Positions 7,533 to 15,606 of a stretch of DNA of 39,428 bases are shown here, one piece after another. The stretch is from Pseudomonas fulva. GTDB lineage: Bacteria; Pseudomonadota; Gammaproteobacteria; Pseudomonadales; Pseudomonadaceae. The stretch's first letter is position 1, and each line of letters opens with the position of its first letter. The position numbers were made by a program, and so were the translations under genes. The notes under the pieces are model-generated. The model saw nothing but the letters and a program-made list of their open reading frames with translations, was not told the origin of the DNA and made no database searches. Location: the NCBI RefSeq assembly GCF_015680705.1, contig NZ_JADNYP010000022.1, positions 1-39,428 of the forward strand, written 5' to 3'.

Positions 7533-8828
7533 ATGACTCATCGCATCGTGATCGTCGGCGGTGGCGCCGGCGGCCTGGAACTGGCGACCCGCCTGGGCAA
7601 GAGCCTGGGCAAGCGCAAGCGGGCCAACATTACTCTGGTCGACGCCAACCTGACGCACATCTGGAAGCCGCTGCTGCATGAAGTGGCGGCCGGCTCGCTG
7701 AACTCGTCGGAAGACGAACTGAACTACGTGGCCCAGGCCAAGTGGAACCACTTCAACTTCCAGCTGGGCCGCATGAGTGGCCTGGACCGGGAAAGCCGGC
7801 AGATCCAGCTGGCCGCGACCCTCGACGAAGAGGGCCGCGAGCTGCTGCCGGCACGGACCCTGAGCTACGACACCCTGGTCATTGCCGTGGGCAGCAACAC
7901 CAACGATTTCGGCACCCTGGGCGCGGCGCAGCATTGCCTGTTCCTCGATACCCGCAAGCAGGCCGAGCGCTTCCACCAGCAATTGCTCAACCATTACCTG
8001 CGCGCCCATGCCGGCGACGCCGCCAGCGAGAAGATCAGCGTGGCCATCGTTGGCGCCGGCGCCACCGGCGTGGAGCTGGCGGCCGAGCTGCACCATGCGG
8101 CCCACGAACTGGCTGCCTACGGCCTGGACCGCATCCAGCCCAAGGACATGCACATCACCGTGATCGAGGCGGGTCCGCGGGTGCTGCCGGCCCTGCCCGA
8201 GCGCATCAGCGTGCCGGTGCACAAGACGCTGGAAAAGCTCGGCATCACCGTGATGACCAACGCCGCGGTGAGCGAAGTGACCGCCGATGGCCTCAAGACC
8301 GCCAGCGGCGAGGTGATCCAGGCAAGCCTGAAGGTGTGGGCGGCGGGCATCCGGGCGCCGGCATTCCTCAAGGACATCGATGGCCTGGAAACCAACCGCA
8401 TCAACCAATTGCTGGTGCGCCCGACCCTGCAGACCACCCGCGATGACGACATCTTCGCCTTCGGTGACTGCGCCGCCTGCCCGCAGCCGGACAGCGAGCG
8501 CAACGTGCCACCCCGGGCGCAGGCCGCGCACCAGCAGGCCTCGATGCTGGCCAAGAGCCTGAAAGCGCGTCTGGAAGGCAAGCCGTTGCCGACCTACGAG
8601 TACCGCGACTACGGTTCGCTGGTCTCGCTGTCGCGCTTCTCGGCGGTGGGCAACCTGATGGGTAACCTCACTGGCAGCGTGATGCTGGAAGGCTGGCTGG
8701 CGCGGATGTTCTATGTGTCGCTGTACCGCATGCACCAGATGGCGCTGTATGGCACCTTCCGCACCTTGATGCTGATGCTTGGCAGCCGTATCGGCCGAGG
8801 CACCGAGCCACGCCTGAAGCTGCACTGA
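7533..8828 (+). CDS. ndh: type II NADH dehydrogenase (NDH-2)
   Basis: 431-residue flavoprotein of the single-subunit, non-proton-pumping NADH:quinone oxidoreductase family. Two Rossmann motifs are visible: FAD-binding GGGAGG at 9-14 and NADH-binding GAGATG at 174-179. The FAD-contacting IFAFGDCAACP motif lies near residue 310. The C-terminal part is hydrophobic and amphipathic (MFYVSLYRMHQMALYGTFRTLMLML), as expected for attachment to the inner membrane. It feeds electrons from NADH to ubiquinone. AGAG lies before the ATG, and the gene ends 100 nt before a bidirectional terminator. Confidence 0.93.
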   Translation: MTHRIVIVGGGAGGLELATRLGKSLGKRKRANITLVDANLTHIWKPLLHEVAAGSLNSSEDELNYVAQAKWNHFNFQLGRMSGLDRESRQIQLAATLDEEGRELLPARTLSYDTLVIAVGSNTNDFGTLGAAQHCLFLDTRKQAERFHQQLLNHYLRAHAGDAASEKISVAIVGAGATGVELAAELHHAAHELAAYGLDRIQPKDMHITVIEAGPRVLPALPERISVPVHKTLEKLGITVMTNAAVSEVTADGLKTASGEVIQASLKVWAAGIRAPAFLKDIDGLETNRINQLLVRPTLQTTRDDDIFAFGDCAACPQPDSERNVPPRAQAAHQQASMLAKSLKARLEGKPLPTYEYRDYGSLVSLSRFSAVGNLMGNLTGSVMLEGWLARMFYVSLYRMHQMALYGTFRTLMLMLGSRIGRGTEPRLKLH

Positions 8829-8837
8829 GGTAGGGCA

Positions 8838-8903
8838 AGTCTCAAGCTGCAAGCACGTTGGAGCAGACTACGCGTTCCAGCCCTGCGGCTTGAGGCTTGA
8901 GGC
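8838..8903. repeat. imperfect inverted repeat of the Pseudomonas extragenic type
   Basis: CTCAAGCTGCAAGC (about 8840-8853) recurs inverted as GCGGCTTGAGGCTTGAG (about 8886-8902). CAAGCTGCAAG and TTGAGGCTTGAG blocks downstream of genes are common extragenic palindromes in Pseudomonas. It lies between ndh and its terminator. Confidence 0.5.
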
Positions 8904-8929
8904 TCGTCACCACTTTCCCTGGACAAAAG

Positions 8930-8961
8930 AAAAAGGGCATCTCTTTCGAGATGCCCTTTTT
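8930..8961. terminator. bidirectional intrinsic terminator
   Basis: Perfect 14-bp stem (8930-8943 with 8948-8961) with loop TTTC, flanked by A residues on one side and ending in five T residues on the other. It can end both the ndh transcript from the left and the tRNA-Asn/Pro/Lys transcript from the right. Confidence 0.9.
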
Positions 8962-8964
8962 ACA

Positions 8965-9040
8965 TGGTGGGTCGTGTAGGATTCGAACCTACGACCAATT
9001 GGTTAAAAGCCAACTGCTCTACCAACTGAGCTAACGACCC
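8965..9040 (-). tRNA. tRNA-Lys (anticodon TTT)
   Basis: 76-nt cloverleaf, beginning GGGTCGTTAGCTCAG and ending ACGACCCACCA with encoded CCA. The anticodon loop CTTTTAA gives TTT, reading AAA/AAG. Last of three tRNA genes transcribed together on the minus strand. Confidence 0.97.
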
Positions 9041-9046
9041 GGAAAA

Positions 9047-9123
9047 TGGTCGGGGTGAGGGGATTCGAACTCCTGACATCCTGCTCCCAAAGCAGGCGCG
9101 CTACCGGACTGCGCTACACCCCG
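9047..9123 (-). tRNA. tRNA-Pro (anticodon TGG)
   Basis: 77-nt cloverleaf, beginning CGGGGTGTAGCGCAG and ending CACCCCGACCA. The anticodon loop TTTGGGA gives TGG, reading CCN. Only 6 nt separate it from tRNA-Lys and 4 nt from tRNA-Asn, so the three must be cut from one transcript. Confidence 0.97.
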
Positions 9124-9127
9124 AAAT

Positions 9128-9203
9128 TGGCTCCGCGACCTGGACTCGAACCAGGGACCCAATGATTAACAGTCATTTGCTCTACCGACTGAGCTATCGC
9201 GGA
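9128..9203 (-). tRNA. tRNA-Asn (anticodon GTT)
   Basis: 76-nt cloverleaf, beginning TCCGCGATAGCTCAG and ending CGCGGAGCCA. The anticodon loop CTGTTAA gives GTT, reading AAC/AAU. First gene of the three-tRNA operon. Confidence 0.97.
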
Positions 9204-9291
9204 ACTGCACTTCGTATTTCCGATTTCGAAGACTGTATCCTTCGAACCCTTCGACTTTCGCATCGCTGCGTTCATGTCTCCGAGGCGCGCT

Positions 9292-9319
9292 ATCTTACAC
9301 CCTTCAAACTGCTTGTCAA
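9292..9319 (-). promoter_or_regulatory. sigma-70 promoter of the tRNA-Asn-Pro-Lys operon
   Basis: On the minus strand a perfect -35 box TTGACA (9314-9319) and a -10 box TAAGAT (9292-9297) are separated by 16 nt. They are followed directly by the GC-rich stretch AGCGCGCC, which looks like the discriminator of stable-RNA promoters under stringent control. It lies about 90 nt upstream of tRNA-Asn. Confidence 0.75.
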
Positions 9320-9477
9320 CACCTAATTTGCTTTCAACTTACTGATTTGCAAATCGTTTTCAGATCGCCGGTACTGCGGGTGATCTGCTTAGTGCCTGAC
9401 AGCGGGGCGCATATTAAGCCCACTCGCAGGCAAATGCAAACAAAAATTTCATTTCAGACAACGAGTTATCGTCGAGG

Positions 9478-9512
9478 CCGGCGAACACCCCGGATTCCGG
9501 GGCCTTCGCCGG
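9478..9512. other. long GC-rich hairpin after clpB
   Basis: CCGGCGAA...TTCGCCGG (9478-9485 with 9505-9512) encloses a second paired block CCCCGG/CCGGGG around ATT, giving a long near-continuous stem starting 8 nt beyond the clpB stop. No T-run follows on the minus strand, so it is more likely a 3'-end stabilising or factor-assisted termination structure than a classical intrinsic terminator. Confidence 0.5.
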
Positions 9513-9520
9513 TACCAGTG

Positions 9521-12085
9521 TCAGGCGAAGGTGATCTCGTCGCCTTCGACCTTGGCGGTGATCTCGGCGCCTGGCAGGAACTGCCCGGCCAGGATCAGTT
9601 GCGCCAGCGGGTTTTCGATCCAGCGCTGGATTGCCCGTTTGAGCGGCCGCGCACCGTAGACCGGGTCGTAGCCGACGGCGATCAGCTTATCGAGCGCTTC
9701 CGGGCTCAGCTCCAGACGCAGGTCACGCTCGGCCAGGCGGCTGCGCAGTCGACCGAGCTGGATCTGGGTGATGCCGGCGATCTGCTCGCGACCCAGTGGC
9801 TCGAACACCACCACCTCGTCGATCCGGTTGATGAACTCCGGACGGAAGTGCGCGCCGACCGCGTCCATCACCGCCGCGCGCTGCGCCTCGCGGTCACCGA
9901 CCAGTTCCTGGATCTGCGCCGAGCCGAGGTTGGAGGTCATGACGATGACGGTGTTGCGCATGTCCACGGTACGCCCGTGGCTGTCGGTCAGGCGCCCGTC
10001 CTCGAGCACTTGCAACAGCACGTTGAACACATCCGGGTGAGCCTTTTCCACTTCGTCGAGCAGCACCACCGAATAAGGCTTGCGACGTACCGCCTCGGTC
10101 AGGTAGCCGCCCTCCTCGTAGCCGACATAGCCTGGTGGGGCACCGATCAACCGGGCCACGGAGTGCTTCTCCATGAACTCGGACATGTCGATGCGCACCA
10201 TCGCCTCCTCGGTATCGAAGAGGAACTCGGCCAGAGCCTTGCACAGCTCGGTCTTGCCCACGCCGGTCGGGCCAAGGAACAGGAACGAGCCGCTTGGCCG
10301 GTTCGGGTCGGCCAGCCCTGCGCGGGAGCGGCGCACGGCATTGGCCACCGCCGTCACGGCTTCGTCCTGACCGATCACGCGCTGGTGCAGCAGGTCTTCC
10401 ATGTGCAGCAGCTTTTCGCGCTCGCCTTCGAGCATCTTCGCTACCGGGATGCCGGTCCACTTGGACACGACTTCGGCGATCTCTTCCTCGGTCACCTTGT
10501 TGCGCAGCAGCTGGTTTTCCGTCTTGCCATGCTGGTCGACCATCTGCAGGCTGCGCTCCAGGTCCGGGATGACCCCGTACTGCAGCTCGGCCATGCGGTT
10601 GAGGTCGCCCTTGCGGCGTGCCGCTTCCAGCTCCTGGCGGGCTTGCTCGATCTTCTGCTGGATCTGTGCCGAGCCTTGCACCTCGGCCTTTTCCGAAGTC
10701 CAGACGTCCTCCAGGTCGGAGTATTCGCGCTCCAGGCGGTTGATTTCCTCGGTCAGCTTCTCGAGGCGCTTGCGCGCGCCTTCGTCGTCTTCCTTCTTCA
10801 AGGCCTGGGATTCGACCTTGAGCTGGATCAGCCGGCGTTCGAGGCGATCGAGCACTTCCGGCTTGGAGTCGATCTCCATGCGGATGCGGCTGGCGGCTTC
10901 GTCGATCAGGTCGATGGCCTTGTCCGGCAACTGGCGATCGGTGATGTAGCGATGGCTGAGCTTGGCCGCGGCGATGATCGCGCCGTCGGTGATCGCCACC
11001 TTGTGATGGACTTCGTAGCGCTCCTTGAGGCCACGCAGGATGGCGATGGTGTCTTCTTCGCTCGGCTCGTCGACCAGCACCTTCTGGAAGCGCCGCTCCA
11101 GCGCCGCGTCCTTCTCGATGTACTGGCGGTACTCGTTGAGCGTGGTAGCCCCAACGCAGTGCAGCTCGCCACGGGCCAGGGCCGGCTTGAGCATGTTGCC
11201 GGCGTCCATGGCGCCCTCGCCCTTGCCGGCGCCGACCATGGTATGCAGTTCGTCGATGAACAGGATGACCTGGCCTTCCTGCTTGGACAGCTCGTTGAGC
11301 AGCGACTTGAGTCGCTCTTCGAATTCGCCACGGTACTTGGCGCCGGCGATCAGCGCGCCCATGTCCAGGGCCAGCAGACGCTTGCCCTTGAGCCCATCGG
11401 GTACCTCGCCGTTGATGATGCGCTGGGCCAGGCCCTCGGCGATGGCGGTCTTGCCCACGCCAGGCTCGCCGATCAGCACCGGGTTGTTCTTGGTCCGCCG
11501 CTGCAGCACCTGCACGGTGCGGCGGATCTCGTCGTCACGGCCGATCACCGGGTCGAGCTTGCCTTCCTCGGCGCGCTTGGTCAGGTCGACGGTGTACTTG
11601 TCCAGGGCCTGGCGCGACTCTTCGGCGTTGGGGTCGTTGACGGCGGCGCCGCCACGCAGGTTGCTGATGGCGTTTTCCAGGGCCTTCTTGCTCACGCCCT
11701 GGGCGAGCAGCAGCTTGCCGAGCTTGCTGTTCTCGTCCATGGCGGCGAGCAGCACCAGTTCGCTGGAGATGAACTGGTCGCCCTTCTGCTGGGCCAGACG
11801 ATCGGCCTGGTTGAGCAGGCGCGCCAGGTCCTGGGACATGTTCACGTCGCCCGTCGGGTTCTGGATCTTCGGCAACTGGTCCAGTTCCTTGGTCAGCGCC
11901 TGGCGCAGGCTGTTGACGTCGAAGCCGACCTGCATCAGCAGCGGCTTGATCGAGCCACCTTGCTGGTCGATCAGCGCCTGCATCAGGTGCAGCGGCTCGA
12001 TGGCCGGATGGTCCATGCCAACGGCCAGTGATTGGGAGTCGGATAAAGCGAGTTGCAGCTTGCTGGTCAAACGGTCTATGCGCAT
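9521..12085 (-). CDS. clpB: ATP-dependent disaggregase chaperone ClpB
   Basis: 854-residue Hsp100 protein, the expected length. The N-terminal Clp repeat domain begins MRIDRLTSKLQLAL. AAA-1 has Walker A GEPGVGKTA near residue 205 and Walker B VILFIDELHT. A long coiled-coil M-domain of about 120 residues follows (ALKKEDDEGARKRLEKL...). AAA-2 has Walker A GPTGVGKTE near 605 and VVLLDEVEKAHP. It lacks a ClpP-binding IGF loop, as ClpB does. It resolves protein aggregates with DnaK after heat stress. It is downstream of rluD-pgeF but separated by 147 nt containing a probable sigma-32 promoter. Confidence 0.98.
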   Translation of the reverse strand: MRIDRLTSKLQLALSDSQSLAVGMDHPAIEPLHLMQALIDQQGGSIKPLLMQVGFDVNSLRQALTKELDQLPKIQNPTGDVNMSQDLARLLNQADRLAQQKGDQFISSELVLLAAMDENSKLGKLLLAQGVSKKALENAISNLRGGAAVNDPNAEESRQALDKYTVDLTKRAEEGKLDPVIGRDDEIRRTVQVLQRRTKNNPVLIGEPGVGKTAIAEGLAQRIINGEVPDGLKGKRLLALDMGALIAGAKYRGEFEERLKSLLNELSKQEGQVILFIDELHTMVGAGKGEGAMDAGNMLKPALARGELHCVGATTLNEYRQYIEKDAALERRFQKVLVDEPSEEDTIAILRGLKERYEVHHKVAITDGAIIAAAKLSHRYITDRQLPDKAIDLIDEAASRIRMEIDSKPEVLDRLERRLIQLKVESQALKKEDDEGARKRLEKLTEEINRLEREYSDLEDVWTSEKAEVQGSAQIQQKIEQARQELEAARRKGDLNRMAELQYGVIPDLERSLQMVDQHGKTENQLLRNKVTEEEIAEVVSKWTGIPVAKMLEGEREKLLHMEDLLHQRVIGQDEAVTAVANAVRRSRAGLADPNRPSGSFLFLGPTGVGKTELCKALAEFLFDTEEAMVRIDMSEFMEKHSVARLIGAPPGYVGYEEGGYLTEAVRRKPYSVVLLDEVEKAHPDVFNVLLQVLEDGRLTDSHGRTVDMRNTVIVMTSNLGSAQIQELVGDREAQRAAVMDAVGAHFRPEFINRIDEVVVFEPLGREQIAGITQIQLGRLRSRLAERDLRLELSPEALDKLIAVGYDPVYGARPLKRAIQRWIENPLAQLILAGQFLPGAEITAKVEGDEITFA

Positions 12086-12158
12086 GGGAATACCTTCCTG
12101 ATGAGGGCAGGCGGAGCGATGGACACACCTGTTGACGAAACCTGCCAGAGATAACCTG

Positions 12159-12187
12159 TAGATAAGGTTGATTGTGGAAGATTCAAG
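12159..12187 (-). promoter_or_regulatory. heat-shock (sigma-32) promoter of clpB
   Basis: On the minus strand CTTGAAT (12181-12187) and CCTTATCTA (12159-12167) are 13 nt apart, close to the RpoH consensus CTTGAAA-N(11-16)-CCCCATNTA. It sits 73 nt upstream of the clpB start, in the pgeF-clpB gap. Heat induction of clpB by sigma-32 is well established in gammaproteobacteria. Confidence 0.72.
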
Positions 12188-12232
12188 CGCGGCGGGATTG
12201 ACCTGGCGCAGGGGCGCGCGCCGTTGCGTGGG

Positions 12233-12973
12233 TCAGCGTGGCTCGAGCCAGACCAGCGATGCGAAGCGCCCGCCCTGAGGGTTGCGCCGGTAGGAGAAGA
12301 AGCGCGGGTCGCTGACCGTGCACCAGCCACCGCCATGCACGGCGGTGACGCCCTGGGCAGCCAGACGGATACGCGCCAGCTGGTAGATGTCGGCCAGCAG
12401 CTTGCCGGCTCGCGCGCCGGGCACGAACGCCTGCTCGGCTTGCCGATGCTGGGCGGTGAAGGCCTCGCGCACTTCCAGGCCGACTTCGAAGGCTTGCGGC
12501 CCGATGGCCGGCCCCAGCCAGGCCAGGACCTGGTCGGCCGGTACCGCCAGGCGTTCCAGGGTGGCCTCCAGCACACCGCCGGCCAGCCCGCGCCAACCGG
12601 CATGGGCAGCGGCGACACGGGTCCCGGCACGGTCACAGAACAGCACCGGCAGGCAGTCGGCGGTCATCACGGTGCAGGCGATGCCTGGCTGGTCGGTCCA
12701 GCTGGCGTCGGCCTCGGCCACCACGTCCGGATCGGCATCGGCGACCACCCGGCCATGCACCTGCCTGAGCCAGGCGGGACGCGCGGCACAGGTTTGGCGC
12801 AGACGGCGCCGGTTCTCGGCGACCGCCTCGGGGTCGTCCCCGACATGGTCGCCAAGATTGAAACTGTCGAACGGCGGCAGGCTGACCCCACCTGCGCGAG
12901 TGGTGACGCAGGCGCGCACGGAGGCCGGCGCCGGCCAGTCCGGCATCAACAACGTGCGCGTCAGCTCGTTCAT
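12233..12973 (-). CDS. pgeF: peptidoglycan editing factor PgeF / laccase-domain protein
   Basis: 246-residue protein of the YfiH family (formerly multicopper polyphenol oxidase). Putative zinc-site residues are visible: His73 in RQVHGR, Cys107 in TADCLPV and His124 in AAHAGWRG. Family members remove mis-incorporated L-Ser from the first position of the peptidoglycan peptide; purine nucleoside phosphorylase or deaminase activity has also been reported for homologues. The ATG overlaps the rluD stop by 4 nt, so it is co-translated with rluD. Confidence 0.93.
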   Translation of the reverse strand: MNELTRTLLMPDWPAPASVRACVTTRAGGVSLPPFDSFNLGDHVGDDPEAVAENRRRLRQTCAARPAWLRQVHGRVVADADPDVVAEADASWTDQPGIACTVMTADCLPVLFCDRAGTRVAAAHAGWRGLAGGVLEATLERLAVPADQVLAWLGPAIGPQAFEVGLEVREAFTAQHRQAEQAFVPGARAGKLLADIYQLARIRLAAQGVTAVHGGGWCTVSDPRFFSYRRNPQGGRFASLVWLEPR

Positions 12974-13932
12974 CCGATGAAGCTCTCGCGGTCCTGCTTG
13001 AGCAGCGACAGCAACCAGACGAAGTCATCCGGCAACGGCGACTCCCAGCCGATGCGCTTGCCGGTGGTCGGATGGTCGAGCTCCAGGAAGCGCGCATGCA
13101 GGGCCTGGCGCGGGAAGGTCTTGAGCGCCTCGACCATGCTCGGGCTGGCCGCTGGCGGGATGCGGAAGCGCCCGCCATAGACCGGGTCGCCGATCAGCGG
13201 GAAGTTGACATGCGCCATGTGCACGCGGATCTGGTGGGTACGCCCGGTCTCCAGCTTGACCCGCACATGGGTGTGCGAGCGGAAGCGCTCCAGGACCCGG
13301 TAATGGCTGACCGCCGGCTTGCCGCCTTCGGTGACGGCCATGCGCTGGCGCTGGCCGCCGTGGCGACCGATCGGCGCGTCGATCTTGCCGCCAGCGGTCA
13401 CCACCCCGACCACGATGCATTCATAGATGCGGCTGACGCTGCGCTTCTGCAGCTGGGCCACCAGGTTGGTCTGCGCCTGCAGGGTCTTGGCCACCACCAT
13501 CAGGCCGGTGGTGTCCTTGTCCAGGCGGTGCACGATGCCGGCCCGCGGCACGTTGACGATGTCCGGCACATGGTGCAGCAGGGCGTTGAGCAAGGTACCG
13601 TCGGCATGCCCGGCGGCCGGATGCACCACCAGCCCGGCCGGCTTGTTGATGACCAGGATCTGCTCGTCTTCGTAGACGATGTCCAGCTCGATGTCCTGCG
13701 CGGCCCACTCGCCCTGGGCCTCGTGCTCGGCCTCCAGCGCCAGCAGCGCGCCGCCATGGACGATGTCGCGCGGACGCAGGACGGCGCCGTCCACCGTCAG
13801 ACGGCCCTCCTTGATCCACGAGGACAGGCGCGAACGCGAGTACTCGGCGAACAATTGGGCGGCGACCTGGTCGAGCCGTTGACCGCCCAGTTCGGACGGT
13901 ACTTCTGCGCTAAGTTGGATGATCTCGGACAT
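12970..13932 (-). CDS. rluD: 23S rRNA pseudouridine synthase RluD
   Basis: 320-residue RsuA/RluA-family enzyme. An S4 RNA-binding domain is at about 17-75 (QRLDQVAAQLF...SRSRLSSWIKEGRLTVDG), followed by the synthase domain with catalytic Asp138 in HRLDKDTTGL and the later TGRTHQIRVH motif. RluD makes pseudouridines 1911, 1915 and 1917 in helix 69 of 23S rRNA. It is divergent from bamD, and the rluD/bamD and rluD-pgeF-clpB neighbourhood is conserved in Pseudomonas. Confidence 0.96.
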   Translation of the reverse strand: MSEIIQLSAEVPSELGGQRLDQVAAQLFAEYSRSRLSSWIKEGRLTVDGAVLRPRDIVHGGALLALEAEHEAQGEWAAQDIELDIVYEDEQILVINKPAGLVVHPAAGHADGTLLNALLHHVPDIVNVPRAGIVHRLDKDTTGLMVVAKTLQAQTNLVAQLQKRSVSRIYECIVVGVVTAGGKIDAPIGRHGGQRQRMAVTEGGKPAVSHYRVLERFRSHTHVRVKLETGRTHQIRVHMAHVNFPLIGDPVYGGRFRIPPAASPSMVEALKTFPRQALHARFLELDHPTTGKRIGWESPLPDDFVWLLSLLKQDRESFIG

Positions 13933-14081
13933 GCTCGAATCGGCGGGCGCACAGCCTTTGGTTTCGGCTGCGCGCTTGTGGTTAAATACGGTCTCTTTTT
14001 CGCCCCGGTCTGTCCGGGGGCGCTCATCATAACAGGACGGCTCCGCCCAAGACAGCGGCCGTCAAAGGGACGCAAGCCGCC

Positions 14082-15101
14082 ATGCAAGTGAAACACCTGC
14101 TGCTGATCGCCATCCTCGGAGTCACCGCTGCCTGTTCCTCGAACAAGGAAATCATCGACGAGAACCTCAGCGAGGCCGAGCTGTACCAGCAGGCGCAGGC
14201 TGACCTGGACAACCACAGCTACAACAACGCCGTGAGCAAGCTCAAGGCGTTGGAGTCGCGCTATCCGTTCGGCCGCTATGCCGACCAGGCACAGCTCGAG
14301 CTGATCTACGCCAACTACAAGAATGCCGAGCCGGAGGCCGCCAAGTCCGCCGCCGAGCGCTTCATTCGCCTGCACCCCCAGCACCCGAACGTCGACTACG
14401 CCTACTACCTCAAGGGCCTGACCTCGTTCGACCAGGATCGCGGCCTGGTGGCGCGCTTCCTGCCACTGGACATGACCAAGCGTGACCCGGGCGCGGCCCG
14501 CGACTCCTACAACGAGTTCGCCCAGCTGACCAGCCGCTATCCCAACAGCCGCTACGCGCCTGATGCCAAGCAGCGCATGATCTACCTGCGCAACCTGCTG
14601 GCCGCCTACGAAGTCCATGTCGCCAACTACTACCTGAGCCGCCAGGCCTATGTCGCCGCCGCCAACCGTGGTCGCTACGTGGTGGAGAACTTCCAGGAGA
14701 CCCCTTCCGTGGGCGATGGCCTGGCGGTGATGGTCGAGGCCTACCAGCACCTGCACCTGGACGAGCTGGCGGCCACTAGCCTGGAAACCCTCAAGCTCAA
14801 CTACCCCGACCACCCGAGCCTGGTCGACGGCCAGTTCGAGCCCAAGACCGCCGAAGCCGACAACCGCTCGTGGCTGTCCAAGGCCACGCTCGGCCTGATC
14901 GAGTCCGATGCGCCGCTGCCGCCTGGCCAGACCCGCGCCAACCAGGACGTGGTCCGCCAGTTCGAGGACGCCCGCGCCGACATGCCGGTCGAGCTGCTGC
15001 CCAAGGACGAGGACGGCGACCCGATCTATCCGGAAGGTCCCAAGGAAGCCGAGCAAGGCCGCTCCTGGTTCAGCTACATGACCTTCGGGCTGTTCGACTG
15101 A
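14082..15101 (+). CDS. bamD: outer membrane assembly lipoprotein BamD
   Basis: 339-residue lipoprotein. The signal peptide MQVKHLLLIAILGVTAAC ends in a lipobox with Cys18 as the acylation site. Five TPR-type helical repeats follow, including YNNAVSKLKALESRYPFGRYADQAQLEL and the later YPNSRYAPDAKQRM. It is the essential partner of BamA in inserting beta-barrel proteins in the outer membrane. About 80 C-terminal residues (acidic, ending SWFSYMTFGLFD) extend beyond the E. coli protein (245 residues), as usual in Pseudomonas. An intrinsic terminator follows. Confidence 0.96.
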   Translation: MQVKHLLLIAILGVTAACSSNKEIIDENLSEAELYQQAQADLDNHSYNNAVSKLKALESRYPFGRYADQAQLELIYANYKNAEPEAAKSAAERFIRLHPQHPNVDYAYYLKGLTSFDQDRGLVARFLPLDMTKRDPGAARDSYNEFAQLTSRYPNSRYAPDAKQRMIYLRNLLAAYEVHVANYYLSRQAYVAAANRGRYVVENFQETPSVGDGLAVMVEAYQHLHLDELAATSLETLKLNYPDHPSLVDGQFEPKTAEADNRSWLSKATLGLIESDAPLPPGQTRANQDVVRQFEDARADMPVELLPKDEDGDPIYPEGPKEAEQGRSWFSYMTFGLFD

Positions 15102-15118
15102 GCCGACACTCCATGCGC

Positions 15119-15143
15119 AAGGGAGACCCAGGTCTCCCTTTTT
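15119..15143 (+). terminator. intrinsic terminator of bamD
   Basis: 9-bp stem AAGGGAGAC/GTCTCCCTT (15119-15127 with 15132-15140), loop CCAG, running into TTTTT. It begins 17 nt after the bamD stop codon. Confidence 0.9.
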
Positions 15144-15194
15144 GTCCTGTCGCGCCCTAGACTATCCCCCTCGACATTCGACAAGCCGGACACC

Positions 15195-15425
15195 ATGCTT
15201 CGCCTACTTTTCTGGATCGCCCTGATCGCCGCCGCATTCTGGCTGTGGCGCAAGTTCAAGATCAGCCAGCAGACCCGTCCTGCCCAGCGGCTGGATGAGC
15301 CCCTGGCCATGGTGCGCTGCGCCCATTGCGGGGTGCACCTGCCCAATGACCGCGCCTTGCAGCGCGGCGGCCAGTGGTATTGCAGCCAGGCGCACCTGCA
15401 GCAGGGGCCTGCTCGACGCGACTAA
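15195..15425 (+). CDS. PP0621 family protein
   Basis: 76-residue protein with an N-terminal membrane helix (LRLLFWIALIAAAFWLW), a basic linker, and a small putative metal-binding domain: CAHCGVHLP with a third Cys in WYCSQAHL, a treble-clef-like C-x2-C...C-x3-H pattern. It matches the PP0621 family named after a P. putida gene. The domain faces the cytoplasm if the N-terminal helix is an N-out anchor. It has its own position between the bamD terminator and the GntR gene. Function unknown. Confidence 0.82.
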   Translation: MLRLLFWIALIAAAFWLWRKFKISQQTRPAQRLDEPLAMVRCAHCGVHLPNDRALQRGGQWYCSQAHLQQGPARRD

Positions 15426-15564
15426 GTCCAGCACCTCGCTGTTTCTAGCAGGCAAGCCTGCGACGAACCGGCGAGGGCGAGGCTGCGCTACATGTCCCTA
15501 CCCGACCCTTTCACACTATTTGCGACTTCTCCCCGAGCTTGGCATTGACCCACCGCAGTAAAAC

Positions 15565-15606
15565 TCGCTAAATCCTATTTATCCGCATAAATATGAAAAA
15601 TAGCGA
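15565..15606. promoter_or_regulatory. palindrome over the GntR-family gene start (probable autoregulatory operator)
   Basis: A perfect inverted repeat TATTTAT-CCGC-ATAAATA occupies 15576-15593, and an outer pair TCGCTA (15565-15570) / TAGCGA (15601-15606) is centred within 1 nt of it. The right arm ends on the A of the ATG of the regulator gene. FadR-type GntR regulators usually bind short palindromes and repress their own promoter, so this is the obvious candidate operator. The region is far more AT-rich than its surroundings and may include the promoter. Confidence 0.6.

Noticed and set aside
9347..12031. 894-codon open frame on the plus strand opposite clpB
   Set aside because: It mirrors ClpB codons, has low-complexity His/Gln/Val/Leu composition and no recognisable domain; long antisense frames are common in GC-rich Pseudomonas genes.
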